Positions 29,322 through 37,337 of a stretch of 64,000 nucleotides of DNA are shown here, piece by piece. How positions within the stretch are numbered: the stretch's first letter is position 1; each line of letters begins with the position of its first letter. Source of the stretch: CAVWSM01 sp963799425. GTDB lineage: Bacteria > Actinomycetota > Actinomycetes > Jiangellales > Jiangellaceae. The stretch covers positions 62,001 to 126,000 of the forward strand of contig CAWCXA010000017.1 of the NCBI GenBank assembly GCA_963799425.1, in the 5' to 3' direction. Below the pieces are notes generated by a model. The model worked only from the letters and a program-made list of their open reading frames with translations, made no database searches and had not been told where the DNA came from. The translations under genes were made by a program, and so were the position numbers.

Positions 29322-30515
29322 GTGGCGATAACACTGGCGGGCCGCGCCGAGACGCCGACCCAGGCACGCATCCTCCGGCTCCTGCGCGACGAGGGGCCGC
29401 AGCCGCGCGTTGAGCTGGGTGACCGGCTCGGCGTCTCCCGTACAACCATCGCGGCCGAGGTGGGTCGACTCGTGGACCTGGGGTTGGCGACCGATGCGGG
29501 TCCTGCCGCGTCGCGTGGCGGCCGGAGGTCGACCTTGGTTGATCTCGCCCCCGGGTTGCGGTTCGTGGGTGTCGACATCGGCGCCACGTCGATCGACGTC
29601 GCGGTGACCGATGGCCGGCTGTCCGTGCTCAGCCAGCTGTCCGAGGACAGCGACGTGCGCGTGGGTCCGGAGCGTGTCCTGGCACGCAGCCTGGAGATGA
29701 CCCGCAAGCTGCTCCAGGAGCTCGAGATCGAGCGTCCCGCAGGCGTGGGGATCGGCGTACCCGGGCCGGTCGACTTCCACAGCGGCGTCCCGGTGTCGCC
29801 ACCGATCATGCCCGGCTGGGATCGCTACCCGGTACGCGATGCAATGTCCCGCGAGCTCGGCTGCCCGGTGCTTCTCGACAACGACGTCAACGTCATGGCC
29901 CTCGGCGAGCAGCACGCTGGCGTCGCCAAGCGGGCACGGGACTTCCTGTTCGTCAAGATCGGCACCGGAATCGGCTGCGGGATCGTCGTCGACGGCGAGC
30001 TATACCGCGGAGTCGACGGGTCCGCCGGCGACATCGGCCACATCCGGGTCGAGGAGTTCGGTCCGACCTGCGCATGTGGCAACACGGGCTGCCTCGAAGC
30101 GTTCTTCGGAGGCGGTGCCTTGGCCCGCGACGCCATGGCGGCGGCCCGTGGCGGCCGCTCGACGATCCTCAAGACACTCCTCGACGAGCGAGGCACACTC
30201 ACCGGCGCGGAGGTGGCGGTCGCCGCTCAGCAGGGAGACGCGGTGGCGGTCCAGCTCGTGCGCGACGGCGGCCGTCGCGTTGGCGATGTGCTGGCGAGTC
30301 TCGTGTCGTTCTTCAACCCAGGTCTGATCGTGATCGGCGGCCGGGTGTCTCGACTCGGGCACGCGCTGCTCGCCGAGATCCGTTCCGTCGTCTATCGCCG
30401 CTCGTTGCCGCTGGCGACCGGCAACCTGCCGATCGTGCTCTCCGAGCTCGGCGACAGCGCGGGTGTGATCGGGAGTGCGCGGCTGATCAGCGATGGTGTC
30501 TACGCAGCGGATTGA
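29322..30515 (+). CDS. ROK-family transcriptional regulator
   Basis: A 397-residue protein. The N-terminal winged helix is TPTQARILRLLRDEGPQPRVELGDRLGVSRTTIAAEVGRL. The ROK sugar-kinase-like domain has a phosphate loop VDIGATSIDVAVTD, sugar contacts PGPVDF and LLDNDVNVMALGE, and GTGIGCGIVVDGELYRG. The zinc motif is CACGNTGCLEA. I chose the GTG at VAITLAGRAE, which leaves a short leader before the helix. It is divergent from the sugar importer and probably reports sugar availability. Confidence 0.88.
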   Translation: MAITLAGRAETPTQARILRLLRDEGPQPRVELGDRLGVSRTTIAAEVGRLVDLGLATDAGPAASRGGRRSTLVDLAPGLRFVGVDIGATSIDVAVTDGRLSVLSQLSEDSDVRVGPERVLARSLEMTRKLLQELEIERPAGVGIGVPGPVDFHSGVPVSPPIMPGWDRYPVRDAMSRELGCPVLLDNDVNVMALGEQHAGVAKRARDFLFVKIGTGIGCGIVVDGELYRGVDGSAGDIGHIRVEEFGPTCACGNTGCLEAFFGGGALARDAMAAARGGRSTILKTLLDERGTLTGAEVAVAAQQGDAVAVQLVRDGGRRVGDVLASLVSFFNPGLIVIGGRVSRLGHALLAEIRSVVYRRSLPLATGNLPIVLSELGDSAGVIGSARLISDGVYAAD

Positions 30516-30546
30516 CTCGGCTTCGTCGAGCGAGGCTTCCGAAAGT

Positions 30547-30580
30547 CAACTGCGAAAGTTCGCTGACAACTATTGCAACA
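30547..30580 (+). promoter_or_regulatory. motif shared with the second ROK operon
   Basis: CAACTGCGAAAGTTCGCT is followed by ACAACTATTGC. A similar stretch, with CAACT then AAAGTTGGCT and TTGC, lies at 35929-35962 before the second ROK gene. Both are in intergenic regions in front of carbohydrate genes on the plus strand. A shared regulator, perhaps a ROK protein, is a guess. Confidence 0.35.
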
Positions 30581-30826
30581 CAAGGTAACGCAGCCGTAAC
30601 TTAGGCCCAGCGCGACGACGAGGGGCCTTACGGCATGCGAAGTTTGTTGCACTGGCCGGCAAAACTCGCACCTCTTCACGCTTTCACGACGGCACCGACA
30701 CACCGTCGGAACCGCCAGCAGGAGTCCGTAGCAGATCCTTCGCAGCCTGCCGGCCTGCTACCCAGCGTCGCGTTCCCACGTCAATGGCGCTGGATCGGCG
30801 CCTCAAGCCACGCAGGAGGGGTCACC

Positions 30827-32146
30827 ATGCGTGCACACACATCGACGGGTTCCGCGGAGTCGCCTGGCCTAAGCCGCCGGCGGTTCCTGGCCGGATCTGC
30901 CGGACTCACAGTCGCAGCCGCCACCGGATCGGTGCTTGGGCCACTCGCCGGCACCGCCGTCGCCGGTAACGGGCGACTGATCCCGGGCGGCAAAGTCGGC
31001 ACCATCACGTTCACGCAACGCGACGTGCCCGGCCGGCTCGGCATCGCGGCGAGCGCCGCCGCCGGGTTGCCGCCGACGATGGGATTCCTCGGCGGTCCCA
31101 ACTTCCCCGTCGATCCCAACGACATGGGACCGCTCGCCCCGTTACCCGGCGGCTGGCGGGAGCTGTTCGAGTTCTTCGCTCAGGTGGGTATCAAGCAGGT
31201 GGAGTTCGCCGGGTACGGCCAGAACGCCAACAACCCCGGTGGGACGGCTGGCTACCCCAACGACGGCAACGCGGCCGGCCGCGCGGCCTATCTCGACTAC
31301 GCAGGGCGACTGCGAGGATTCCTCGACGAGTTAGGTCTCGAAGCAATCGGCAACCACGGCTTCATCCCCAACACGTGGTTCGGTCCCAACAGCGCCGGCG
31401 GGACCATGTCGGCGGCCGACGAGCTCAGGTATCGCACCGAGCTGGAGTTCGCCGCCATCCTCGGCACGCCCTTCATGGGCACCGGCAACGACCCGACCAG
31501 CGCCAACAACCGCAACATCGAGCCATGGACCATCGCAGGCGAGAAGTGGACGGCGCTCAACGAGATCAGCGTCAACGAGTACGGCATCCAGCTCTACCCA
31601 CACAACCACTCGCCGGCCTACAACTTCCTGCAGGACGGTCCGTTGGTGACGGTGACCGAGGATCGCGTGACCGGGGCACCGATCGCGCCGACCCAAGTGC
31701 GTGCCGAGTCCGGCAAGCGGCTCATGCAGCACTACCTCGACATCACGGACCCCGGCCTGGTCGTCGTCGAGATGGACATCTACTGGGCGCACGTTGCGCA
31801 GCACCAGTGGCGCTGGAGGTACGACGAGAACGGCAACCGCGTCGAGGACATCCTCGACCCGCTGGCGACCGTGGCCCGGCAGACGCAACGCTATGCGCTC
31901 TACCACGCCAAGGATGGCGACCGCACGATGGATCCGCCAGGCATCGGCAACGGCTACAACTTCGTACCTTTCGGTGACCCGAGCAGCGACATCGACTTCG
32001 AGACGTTCTTCAAGAACCAGGGGGCGAAGGGTTTCCACAACCCCAACTACGAGCAGGACAATGCGCCCGGTGGGACGTCTGACCCTGGACGTTCCCTGCG
32101 CTTCACAAAGTTCAGCGCCTTCAACATGGTGAACCTGCGCGGCTGA
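30827..32146 (+). CDS. Tat-exported sugar phosphate isomerase/epimerase-like protein
   Basis: A 439-residue protein with a twin-arginine signal, LSRRRFLAGSAGLTVAAATG. The mature part resembles the xylose-isomerase-like TIM barrel: ELFEFFAQVGIKQVEFAGYG, IGNHGFIPN, IQLYPHNHSPAYNF, VVVEMDIYWAHVAQHQW and YALYHAKDGDR. Metal-binding acids and histidines are in the usual places. It is longer than typical members, with glycine-rich inserts. AGGAGGGG precedes the ATG. It is followed on the same strand by the secreted ThuA/dehydrogenase gene, a pairing repeated in the island near 61 kb. Tat export suggests that it folds, with its metal, before leaving the cell. Confidence 0.85.
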   Translation: MRAHTSTGSAESPGLSRRRFLAGSAGLTVAAATGSVLGPLAGTAVAGNGRLIPGGKVGTITFTQRDVPGRLGIAASAAAGLPPTMGFLGGPNFPVDPNDMGPLAPLPGGWRELFEFFAQVGIKQVEFAGYGQNANNPGGTAGYPNDGNAAGRAAYLDYAGRLRGFLDELGLEAIGNHGFIPNTWFGPNSAGGTMSAADELRYRTELEFAAILGTPFMGTGNDPTSANNRNIEPWTIAGEKWTALNEISVNEYGIQLYPHNHSPAYNFLQDGPLVTVTEDRVTGAPIAPTQVRAESGKRLMQHYLDITDPGLVVVEMDIYWAHVAQHQWRWRYDENGNRVEDILDPLATVARQTQRYALYHAKDGDRTMDPPGIGNGYNFVPFGDPSSDIDFETFFKNQGAKGFHNPNYEQDNAPGGTSDPGRSLRFTKFSAFNMVNLRG

Positions 32147-32187
32147 AGCTGGACCGACGCGATGTCGGGTCCCGTCGGCCCATGAGC

Positions 32188-32229
32188 CGATGTGACACCC
32201 GGCCGGGAATCCGGCTGGGTGTCACATCG
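32188..32229. terminator. strong hairpin behind the Tat isomerase gene
   Basis: A 19-bp stem (CGATGTGACACCCGGCCGG, with one G-U pair) and a GAAT loop. It lies 42 bp after the stop and before the next gene on the same strand, so it may limit read-through or act as an attenuator between the two genes. There is no T-run. Confidence 0.75.
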
Positions 32230-32321
32230 CACGTGCACTCGTAGCAAGGCCCCGGCCGCAACTCGATTGGCCTCGACGGCGACCGGAGCCCGTGCGGAAT
32301 CCCTGCGAAGAGAGGACTCCC

Positions 32322-35300
32322 ATGAAGCAACGTAGCAAACCCCTGCGCGCTCGACTGGCGAGTGCCGCAACCGTGCTCGGCCTCGCCGCGGCCAGCCTGG
32401 CCACGCTCCCGTCCACGACCGCCGCTGCACCTCCGCCCCAGAGCGACGGCATCCAATACCGCGTACTCGTCTTCACCAAGGCGACCGCGGGGGCGCACCC
32501 GTCGACCAGCGCCGGCGTGTCGGCGATCCGGGCGCTCGGCGAGACGCACCGCTTCACGGTGCAGGTCACCGACGACGCTCGCAGGTTCACCGAGAACCAA
32601 CTGGACAAGTACCGCGCCGTGGTGTTCCTCAACACGTCCGGCGACGTCCTCAACGCGGCTCAGCAGGCCGCCTTCGAGCAGTACTTCTTCGACGGCGGAG
32701 GCTTCGTCGGCATTCACTCGGCGATCGAGACGGAGGCTGACTGGGGCTTCCTCACCGACATCATCGGCACGCGCGCCAACGGCTCGTCGCCGGTGACGGA
32801 GGCGACGATCAAGGTTGCCGACCGGGTCCATGTCGCTAGCGAGAACCTCCCGGAATACTGGGAGCGCACCGACCAGTGGTACAACTTCACGTCCAACGTG
32901 CGCGGCAAGCAGCACGTCCTCGCGACGGTGGACGAGACGACGTACGCGGGTGGCACGATGGGCTCCGACCACCCGATCACCTGGTGCCAGGACTACAAGG
33001 GCGGTCGCTCGTTCTACACCGCCGGTGGCGACACTGTCGGCAGCTTCGCCGAGCCGGACTTCCGCAACCACCTGGCCGGCGCCATCCAATGGGCGGCGGG
33101 TGTCGGTGGCGGTGACTGTGGTGCGACAGTCCTGGCCAACTACCAGTTCACACCGGTCACCACGCAGCCCAACCTCAACGAGCCGATCGGCTTCGACGTC
33201 CTCCCGGACGGTCGGGTCATCCAGACCGACCGCCGCGGTGGCGTACGCCTGCATGACCCGGTCACCAACACGACGACGCTGATCGCGCAAATCCCGGTCT
33301 ACATGGCGAGTGAGGACGGCATGTACGGACCGGCGGTGGACAAGGAGTTCGCCACCAACAAGTGGGTGTACCTCTACTACTCACCGCTGACGATGGAGCC
33401 GCCGTATCCCGCGACGACCCCGACAGCCAACGCGCCCAACACCGGCGCAGATCCGTCTGTTTGGGACCCGTGGCTCGGCTACTTCCAGCTATCGCGGTTC
33501 AAGTTCGTGGACGCGACCGAATCGCAACCGGCACACCTGGACCTCGCCAGTGAGCAGAAGATCCTGAAGGTGGAGGTCAACCGCGGAGCGTGCTGCCACG
33601 TCGCCGGCGACATAGCCTTCGACTCGCAGAACAAACTGTGGATGGTCACCGGCGACGACACCCCCGCGGGTGGTGGCAACTCCGGCGGCTTCGCACCGTT
33701 CAACGACATGATCACGCCGGCCGGGCTCTTCAATGCACCGCATGTGGACGCCCGCCGGTCCGCGCTCAACACCAACGATCTCCGCGGCAAGATCCTGCGG
33801 GTAGATGTGCAGGACGACGGCTCCTACACCATCCCGCCCGGCAATCTGTTCGACGAGACGGCGGACGTCAATGACAAGACGCGGCCCGAGATCTATGCCA
33901 TGGGCTTCCGCAACCCGTTCCGCATCAGTCTCGACGAGAATGACGTCGCGTACATCACCGACTACTCACCCGACTCGCAGACGCCGCAGAACTTCCGCGG
34001 ACCTGCCGGCACCGGGCGCGTCGAGATCGTGCGCAAGCCGTCCAACTACGGCTGGCCGGTCTGCTACTCGCCGGATCTGCCGTACTACGAGTGGAACTTC
34101 AACACGTCCACGCCGCTGCACGATCCGCCGCAGCAGTTCGAGTGCAACAACCCGACGAAGGGGCCGGACAATACGTCGCGGTGGAACACCGGTCTGGTGG
34201 AGACACCGCCGATCACGGCGCCGGAGATCTGGTACAGCTACCGCGATAACACGCCGGGGGCAGCCCTGGGCACGCCGTGCCTCGCGTACTACAACGGCTC
34301 CGGTGGCACCTGCCCGCAGTTGTTCCCCGAGCTGGCGACTGGTGGGGTTGGGCCGCACGGCGCAGCGCCGTACAACTTCAACGCCGATAATCCGAACCCG
34401 ACGAAGTTCCCGGAGTACTGGGACGGCGCGTTCATCCTCGGCGAGTTCACCCGGGACTACTTGCGAGAGATCCGGCTCGACTCGGAGGGCAACGTCTTCA
34501 AGATCAACAACTCGCTGCCGTGCGGGCCGGCCCCCACGACCCCGGAACGGCCGTTCGTGTGCGACAACCCCATGGACATGGAGTTCGGCGAGGACGGCAA
34601 CTTCTACCTGCTCACGTACGGCGATGGCTTCTTCAACATCAACCCGGACGCGGGCATGGTGAGGGTGGAGTACGTCAAGGGGCTGCGCGCACCCGAGGCA
34701 GTGCTGTCGGCGTCGGTAACCAGCGGGCCCGCGCCACTGACCGTGCAGTTCTCCAGCGAGGGCTCGCGGGACGCGGATCCGGGCGAGTCCATCAGGTTCG
34801 AGTGGGACTTCGACGGCAACGGCTCGACCGACTCGATCGAGCCCAACCCGACCCACACCTACACCACCAACGGCGTCTACACCGCGCGGCTGACGGTGAC
34901 CGACTCCAGCGGCAAGGCCACATCTGTGAACACGACGATCACGGTCGGCAACACTGCTCCCACCGTCGTGGTGACGACACCGGTCGACGGCGGCACGTTC
35001 GCCTTCGGTGATGGCATCCCGTTCGCGGTGACGGTCAGCGACCCGGAGGACGGGGCGATCGACTGCAGCCGGGTCGAGGTCACGTTCGTGCTCGGCCACG
35101 ACACGCACGGACACGCCGGTGCCACGACCACCGGTTGCAGCGGCACGCTGCCGACTGATCCTGGCGACGTCTCACACGGCGGCAACGTCTTCGGCGTGAT
35201 CAGCGCGTCCTACACCGACAACGCCGTTGGAGGCGTGCCTGCGCTGACGACTGTCGACCAGCACCAGATCAGGCAGAAGAAGCAGGAGGTCGAGCACGCC

Positions 35301-35702
35301 GTCGAGCAGCTAGGCACCAACACCGCCGTGAACACGGACGGCGGTGCTGGTGTGCATCGAGGCAGTCTCGGCAACGGTGACTGGATCAAGCTCAACGGCC
35401 CGTTCAACCTGGTCAACATCAACGCGTTGACGTTCCGCACCTCAGGCGGCAGCGGCGCGGCGGGCACCGGCGTCGTGGAGGTTCATCTGGACGCAGTGGG
35501 CGGTCCGCTGCTCACCAGCGTGACAATCCTGCCCACGGCAAATGCAGACACCTGGGCAAGCCAGACCTTCCCGATCGCTGATCCGGGCGGCCGGCATGAG
35601 GTGTTCCTCGTCTTCCGGCCGGTGCCGGGTGGGCCGGGGAACAACTTCTTCAACCTCAACTGGACGGAGTTCGGCGGGGCAGGCATCAGCCTTCCGGCCT
35701 GA
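32322..35702 (+). CDS. secreted ThuA / sugar dehydrogenase / PKD / CBM6-like protein
   Basis: A 1126-residue exported protein. A Sec signal (about residues 1-36, ending TTAAAAP) is followed by a ThuA-like domain (about 45-265: YRVLVFTKATAGAHPS, GGFVGIHSAIETEADW, GSDHPITWCQDYKGGRSFYT). Next is a glucose/sorbosone-dehydrogenase beta-propeller (about 275-785: FDVLPDGRVIQTDRRGGVRL, CCHVAGDIAFDSQNKLWMVTGDD, MGFRNPFRISLDE). A PKD domain (about 790-875) and a domain with the odd motif VLGHDTHGH (about 880-985) come after it. The end is CBM6-like (about 985-1125: NINALTFRTSGGSG, GRHEVFLVF, NFFNLNWTEF). It probably oxidises or binds a glycan outside the cell; the cofactor is PQQ in characterised relatives. 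Confidence 0.88.
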   Translation: MKQRSKPLRARLASAATVLGLAAASLATLPSTTAAAPPPQSDGIQYRVLVFTKATAGAHPSTSAGVSAIRALGETHRFTVQVTDDARRFTENQLDKYRAVVFLNTSGDVLNAAQQAAFEQYFFDGGGFVGIHSAIETEADWGFLTDIIGTRANGSSPVTEATIKVADRVHVASENLPEYWERTDQWYNFTSNVRGKQHVLATVDETTYAGGTMGSDHPITWCQDYKGGRSFYTAGGDTVGSFAEPDFRNHLAGAIQWAAGVGGGDCGATVLANYQFTPVTTQPNLNEPIGFDVLPDGRVIQTDRRGGVRLHDPVTNTTTLIAQIPVYMASEDGMYGPAVDKEFATNKWVYLYYSPLTMEPPYPATTPTANAPNTGADPSVWDPWLGYFQLSRFKFVDATESQPAHLDLASEQKILKVEVNRGACCHVAGDIAFDSQNKLWMVTGDDTPAGGGNSGGFAPFNDMITPAGLFNAPHVDARRSALNTNDLRGKILRVDVQDDGSYTIPPGNLFDETADVNDKTRPEIYAMGFRNPFRISLDENDVAYITDYSPDSQTPQNFRGPAGTGRVEIVRKPSNYGWPVCYSPDLPYYEWNFNTSTPLHDPPQQFECNNPTKGPDNTSRWNTGLVETPPITAPEIWYSYRDNTPGAALGTPCLAYYNGSGGTCPQLFPELATGGVGPHGAAPYNFNADNPNPTKFPEYWDGAFILGEFTRDYLREIRLDSEGNVFKINNSLPCGPAPTTPERPFVCDNPMDMEFGEDGNFYLLTYGDGFFNINPDAGMVRVEYVKGLRAPEAVLSASVTSGPAPLTVQFSSEGSRDADPGESIRFEWDFDGNGSTDSIEPNPTHTYTTNGVYTARLTVTDSSGKATSVNTTITVGNTAPTVVVTTPVDGGTFAFGDGIPFAVTVSDPEDGAIDCSRVEVTFVLGHDTHGHAGATTTGCSGTLPTDPGDVSHGGNVFGVISASYTDNAVGGVPALTTVDQHQIRQKKQEVEHAVEQLGTNTAVNTDGGAGVHRGSLGNGDWIKLNGPFNLVNINALTFRTSGGSGAAGTGVVEVHLDAVGGPLLTSVTILPTANADTWASQTFPIADPGGRHEVFLVFRPVPGGPGNNFFNLNWTEFGGAGISLPA

Positions 35703-35716
35703 ACCTCAGGCGGGCG

Positions 35717-35763
35717 ATCTTGGGACATCTGCGGGCCCCCGTACCGCGGATGTCTCAAGATCA
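35717..35763. terminator. first of two tandem hairpins
   Basis: GATCTTGGGACATCTGCGG pairs with CCGCGGATGTCTCAAGATC across a 9-nt loop; two of the 19 pairs are G-U. It starts 15 bp after the stop of the large secreted protein and is likely its terminator. Confidence 0.75.
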
Positions 35764-35778
35764 GCCTGGGACGCAAGC

Positions 35779-35834
35779 GATCAAGGAGAAATCGGGCACG
35801 CCAGCTGTGGTGGATGCCCGATTTCTCCTTGATC
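35779..35834. terminator. second hairpin, perfect 20-bp stem
   Basis: GATCAAGGAGAAATCGGGCA (35779-35798) is repeated exactly in inverted form at 35815-35834, with a 16-nt loop. It lies 15 bp after the first hairpin. A perfect 20-bp stem so close to another is unusual. It could be a back-up terminator, or a small mobile or RNA-processing element. Nothing else is evident in the interval up to the next gene apart from the motif at 35929-35962. Confidence 0.7.
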
Positions 35835-35928
35835 GTCGCGGGGAGGCGATGAACGCCATCATCCCAGCTGCCTAGGTAGCCGCGGTGGCCATACCGGCAA
35901 CTTCAGCAGTGCGGCGGTCACACTTCTG

Positions 35929-35962
35929 CAACTGATCTGCAAAAGTTGGCTCGAAACCCTTG
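35929..35962 (+). promoter_or_regulatory. motif shared with the region before the Tat isomerase
   Basis: CAACTGATCTGCAAAAGTTGGCT, written here in two parts as CAACTGATCTG and CAAAAGTTGGCT, and then ACCCTTGC. It contains the direct repeat TCTGCAA spaced 11 bp. It lies about 110 bp before the ROK-ABC operon and resembles 30547-30580, so it is a candidate operator or promoter. Confidence 0.35.
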
Positions 35963-36071
35963 CGTAACGCCTAGCCGCTTCCCTAGTTTGTCGTCCCAAC
36001 ACACCTAACACCGTGTTCAGTCACATCGCGGCAACCCGGACGCAACAGAAGCTGAGGCGAGGGGAGCACCT

Positions 36072-37337
36072 GTGGTCGCACAGCAGGCAAGCCCCGCCGG
36101 CTGGACACCTGGTCGGTCGGCCGACCAGCTGCGCCTGCGACGGGACAACTTGGCGACGGTGTTGGGCCTGCTGCGGACCGACGGCCCCTGGTCCCGAGCC
36201 CGGCTCGCCGAGCACACCGGCCTCAACCGGGCCACCGTGTCGACTCTGGTGAGTGAGCTGTCAGCGCGCGGCCTGGTCACAGTCGGCGACGCCCACCCCG
36301 ACGGCTCGCCCGGCCGGCCCGGACAGTCGGTCGCCGTTGACGGGCGCCGGCTCTGGGGGCTGGGCATCGAGCTCAACGCCTACCACGTCGCGGGTGTGGG
36401 TCTTGATCTCTCCGGTCGCACGGTCTTCGACCGCCGCGTCGCGGTGTCCGGATTGCTGGATCGCGAGGACGTCGTGGTCGACCGGCTTGCCGACCTGATC
36501 GAGTCCGCGTCGTCGGCCGCCGAGGCGGTGGGCGCACGCATCCTCGAGGTGCACATCGCCCTTCCTGGTCTGGTCGACGAGCAGGGCGGGCATGTTGTCG
36601 TCGCGCCCAACTTCGGGTGGCAGAGCGTCCGCGTGGTGGATGAGGTCGCGGCGCGACTTTCCGTACCGCAGCCCATCCGCGTGGGCAATGACGCCAACCT
36701 GTCGGTAGTCGCAGAGCACGCCTATGGCCGCGGCGTCGGGAGGACCGATGTCGTTCACCTCACCGCTGAGCTCGGCGTGGGCGCCGGTGTGATCGTCGGT
36801 GGGCACTTGCTGCGTGGCGCCAACGGCTTCGCCGGCGAGGTGGGCCACCTGCAGCTCGATCCGGCCGGACGCGACTGCCGGTGTGGTCGGCGCGGTTGCT
36901 GGGAGACGATGGTCGGCTTCGAGGCGGTGCTACGCGGTGCCGCGGCGGGCAACGACCCGTTGCATGACCGCACGGTCGACGTCGAGGCACGCGTCGACCA
37001 CATCGGCAGTCGCGCGGCCGCGGGCGACCAGCGCACCCTCGACACGTTGCACTCCGTCGGTGTCGGCCTCGGCATGGGCGCAGCCGTGCTCGCCAACCTG
37101 TTCAACCCGCAACTGGTCGTCCTCGGTGGCTACTTCGCCCCGCTAGCGCCATACCTGCTGGACACCATGCGTACGGAGATGGCGGCGCGCATCGTGGCGC
37201 CAGGGCTCGGCGGCTGCGAGGTCGTCGCGTCCACGCTCGGCTTCACCGCAGCGGCACGCGGTGGCGCCCACCTGGCCTTGCAGTCGGTGTTCGCCGACCC
37301 CACCCACGTCGAGATTCTCAGTGGAGGTGACCAATGA
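36072..37337 (+). CDS. ROK-family transcriptional regulator heading a sugar ABC operon
   Basis: A 421-residue ROK repressor. Its winged helix is RLRRDNLATVLGLLRTDGPWSRARLAEHTGLNRATVSTLVSEL. The kinase-like domain has LPGLVDEQGGHVVVAPNFGW, RVGNDANLSVVAEHAYG and GVGAGVIVGGHLLRGANGFAGEVGHL. The zinc motif is CRCGRRGCWETM. A GTG start lies behind GAGGGGAG. Its stop overlaps the start of the ATPase gene by 4 bp, so it is made together with the transporter it probably controls. Confidence 0.9.
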   Translation: MVAQQASPAGWTPGRSADQLRLRRDNLATVLGLLRTDGPWSRARLAEHTGLNRATVSTLVSELSARGLVTVGDAHPDGSPGRPGQSVAVDGRRLWGLGIELNAYHVAGVGLDLSGRTVFDRRVAVSGLLDREDVVVDRLADLIESASSAAEAVGARILEVHIALPGLVDEQGGHVVVAPNFGWQSVRVVDEVAARLSVPQPIRVGNDANLSVVAEHAYGRGVGRTDVVHLTAELGVGAGVIVGGHLLRGANGFAGEVGHLQLDPAGRDCRCGRRGCWETMVGFEAVLRGAAAGNDPLHDRTVDVEARVDHIGSRAAAGDQRTLDTLHSVGVGLGMGAAVLANLFNPQLVVLGGYFAPLAPYLLDTMRTEMAARIVAPGLGGCEVVASTLGFTAAARGGAHLALQSVFADPTHVEILSGGDQ

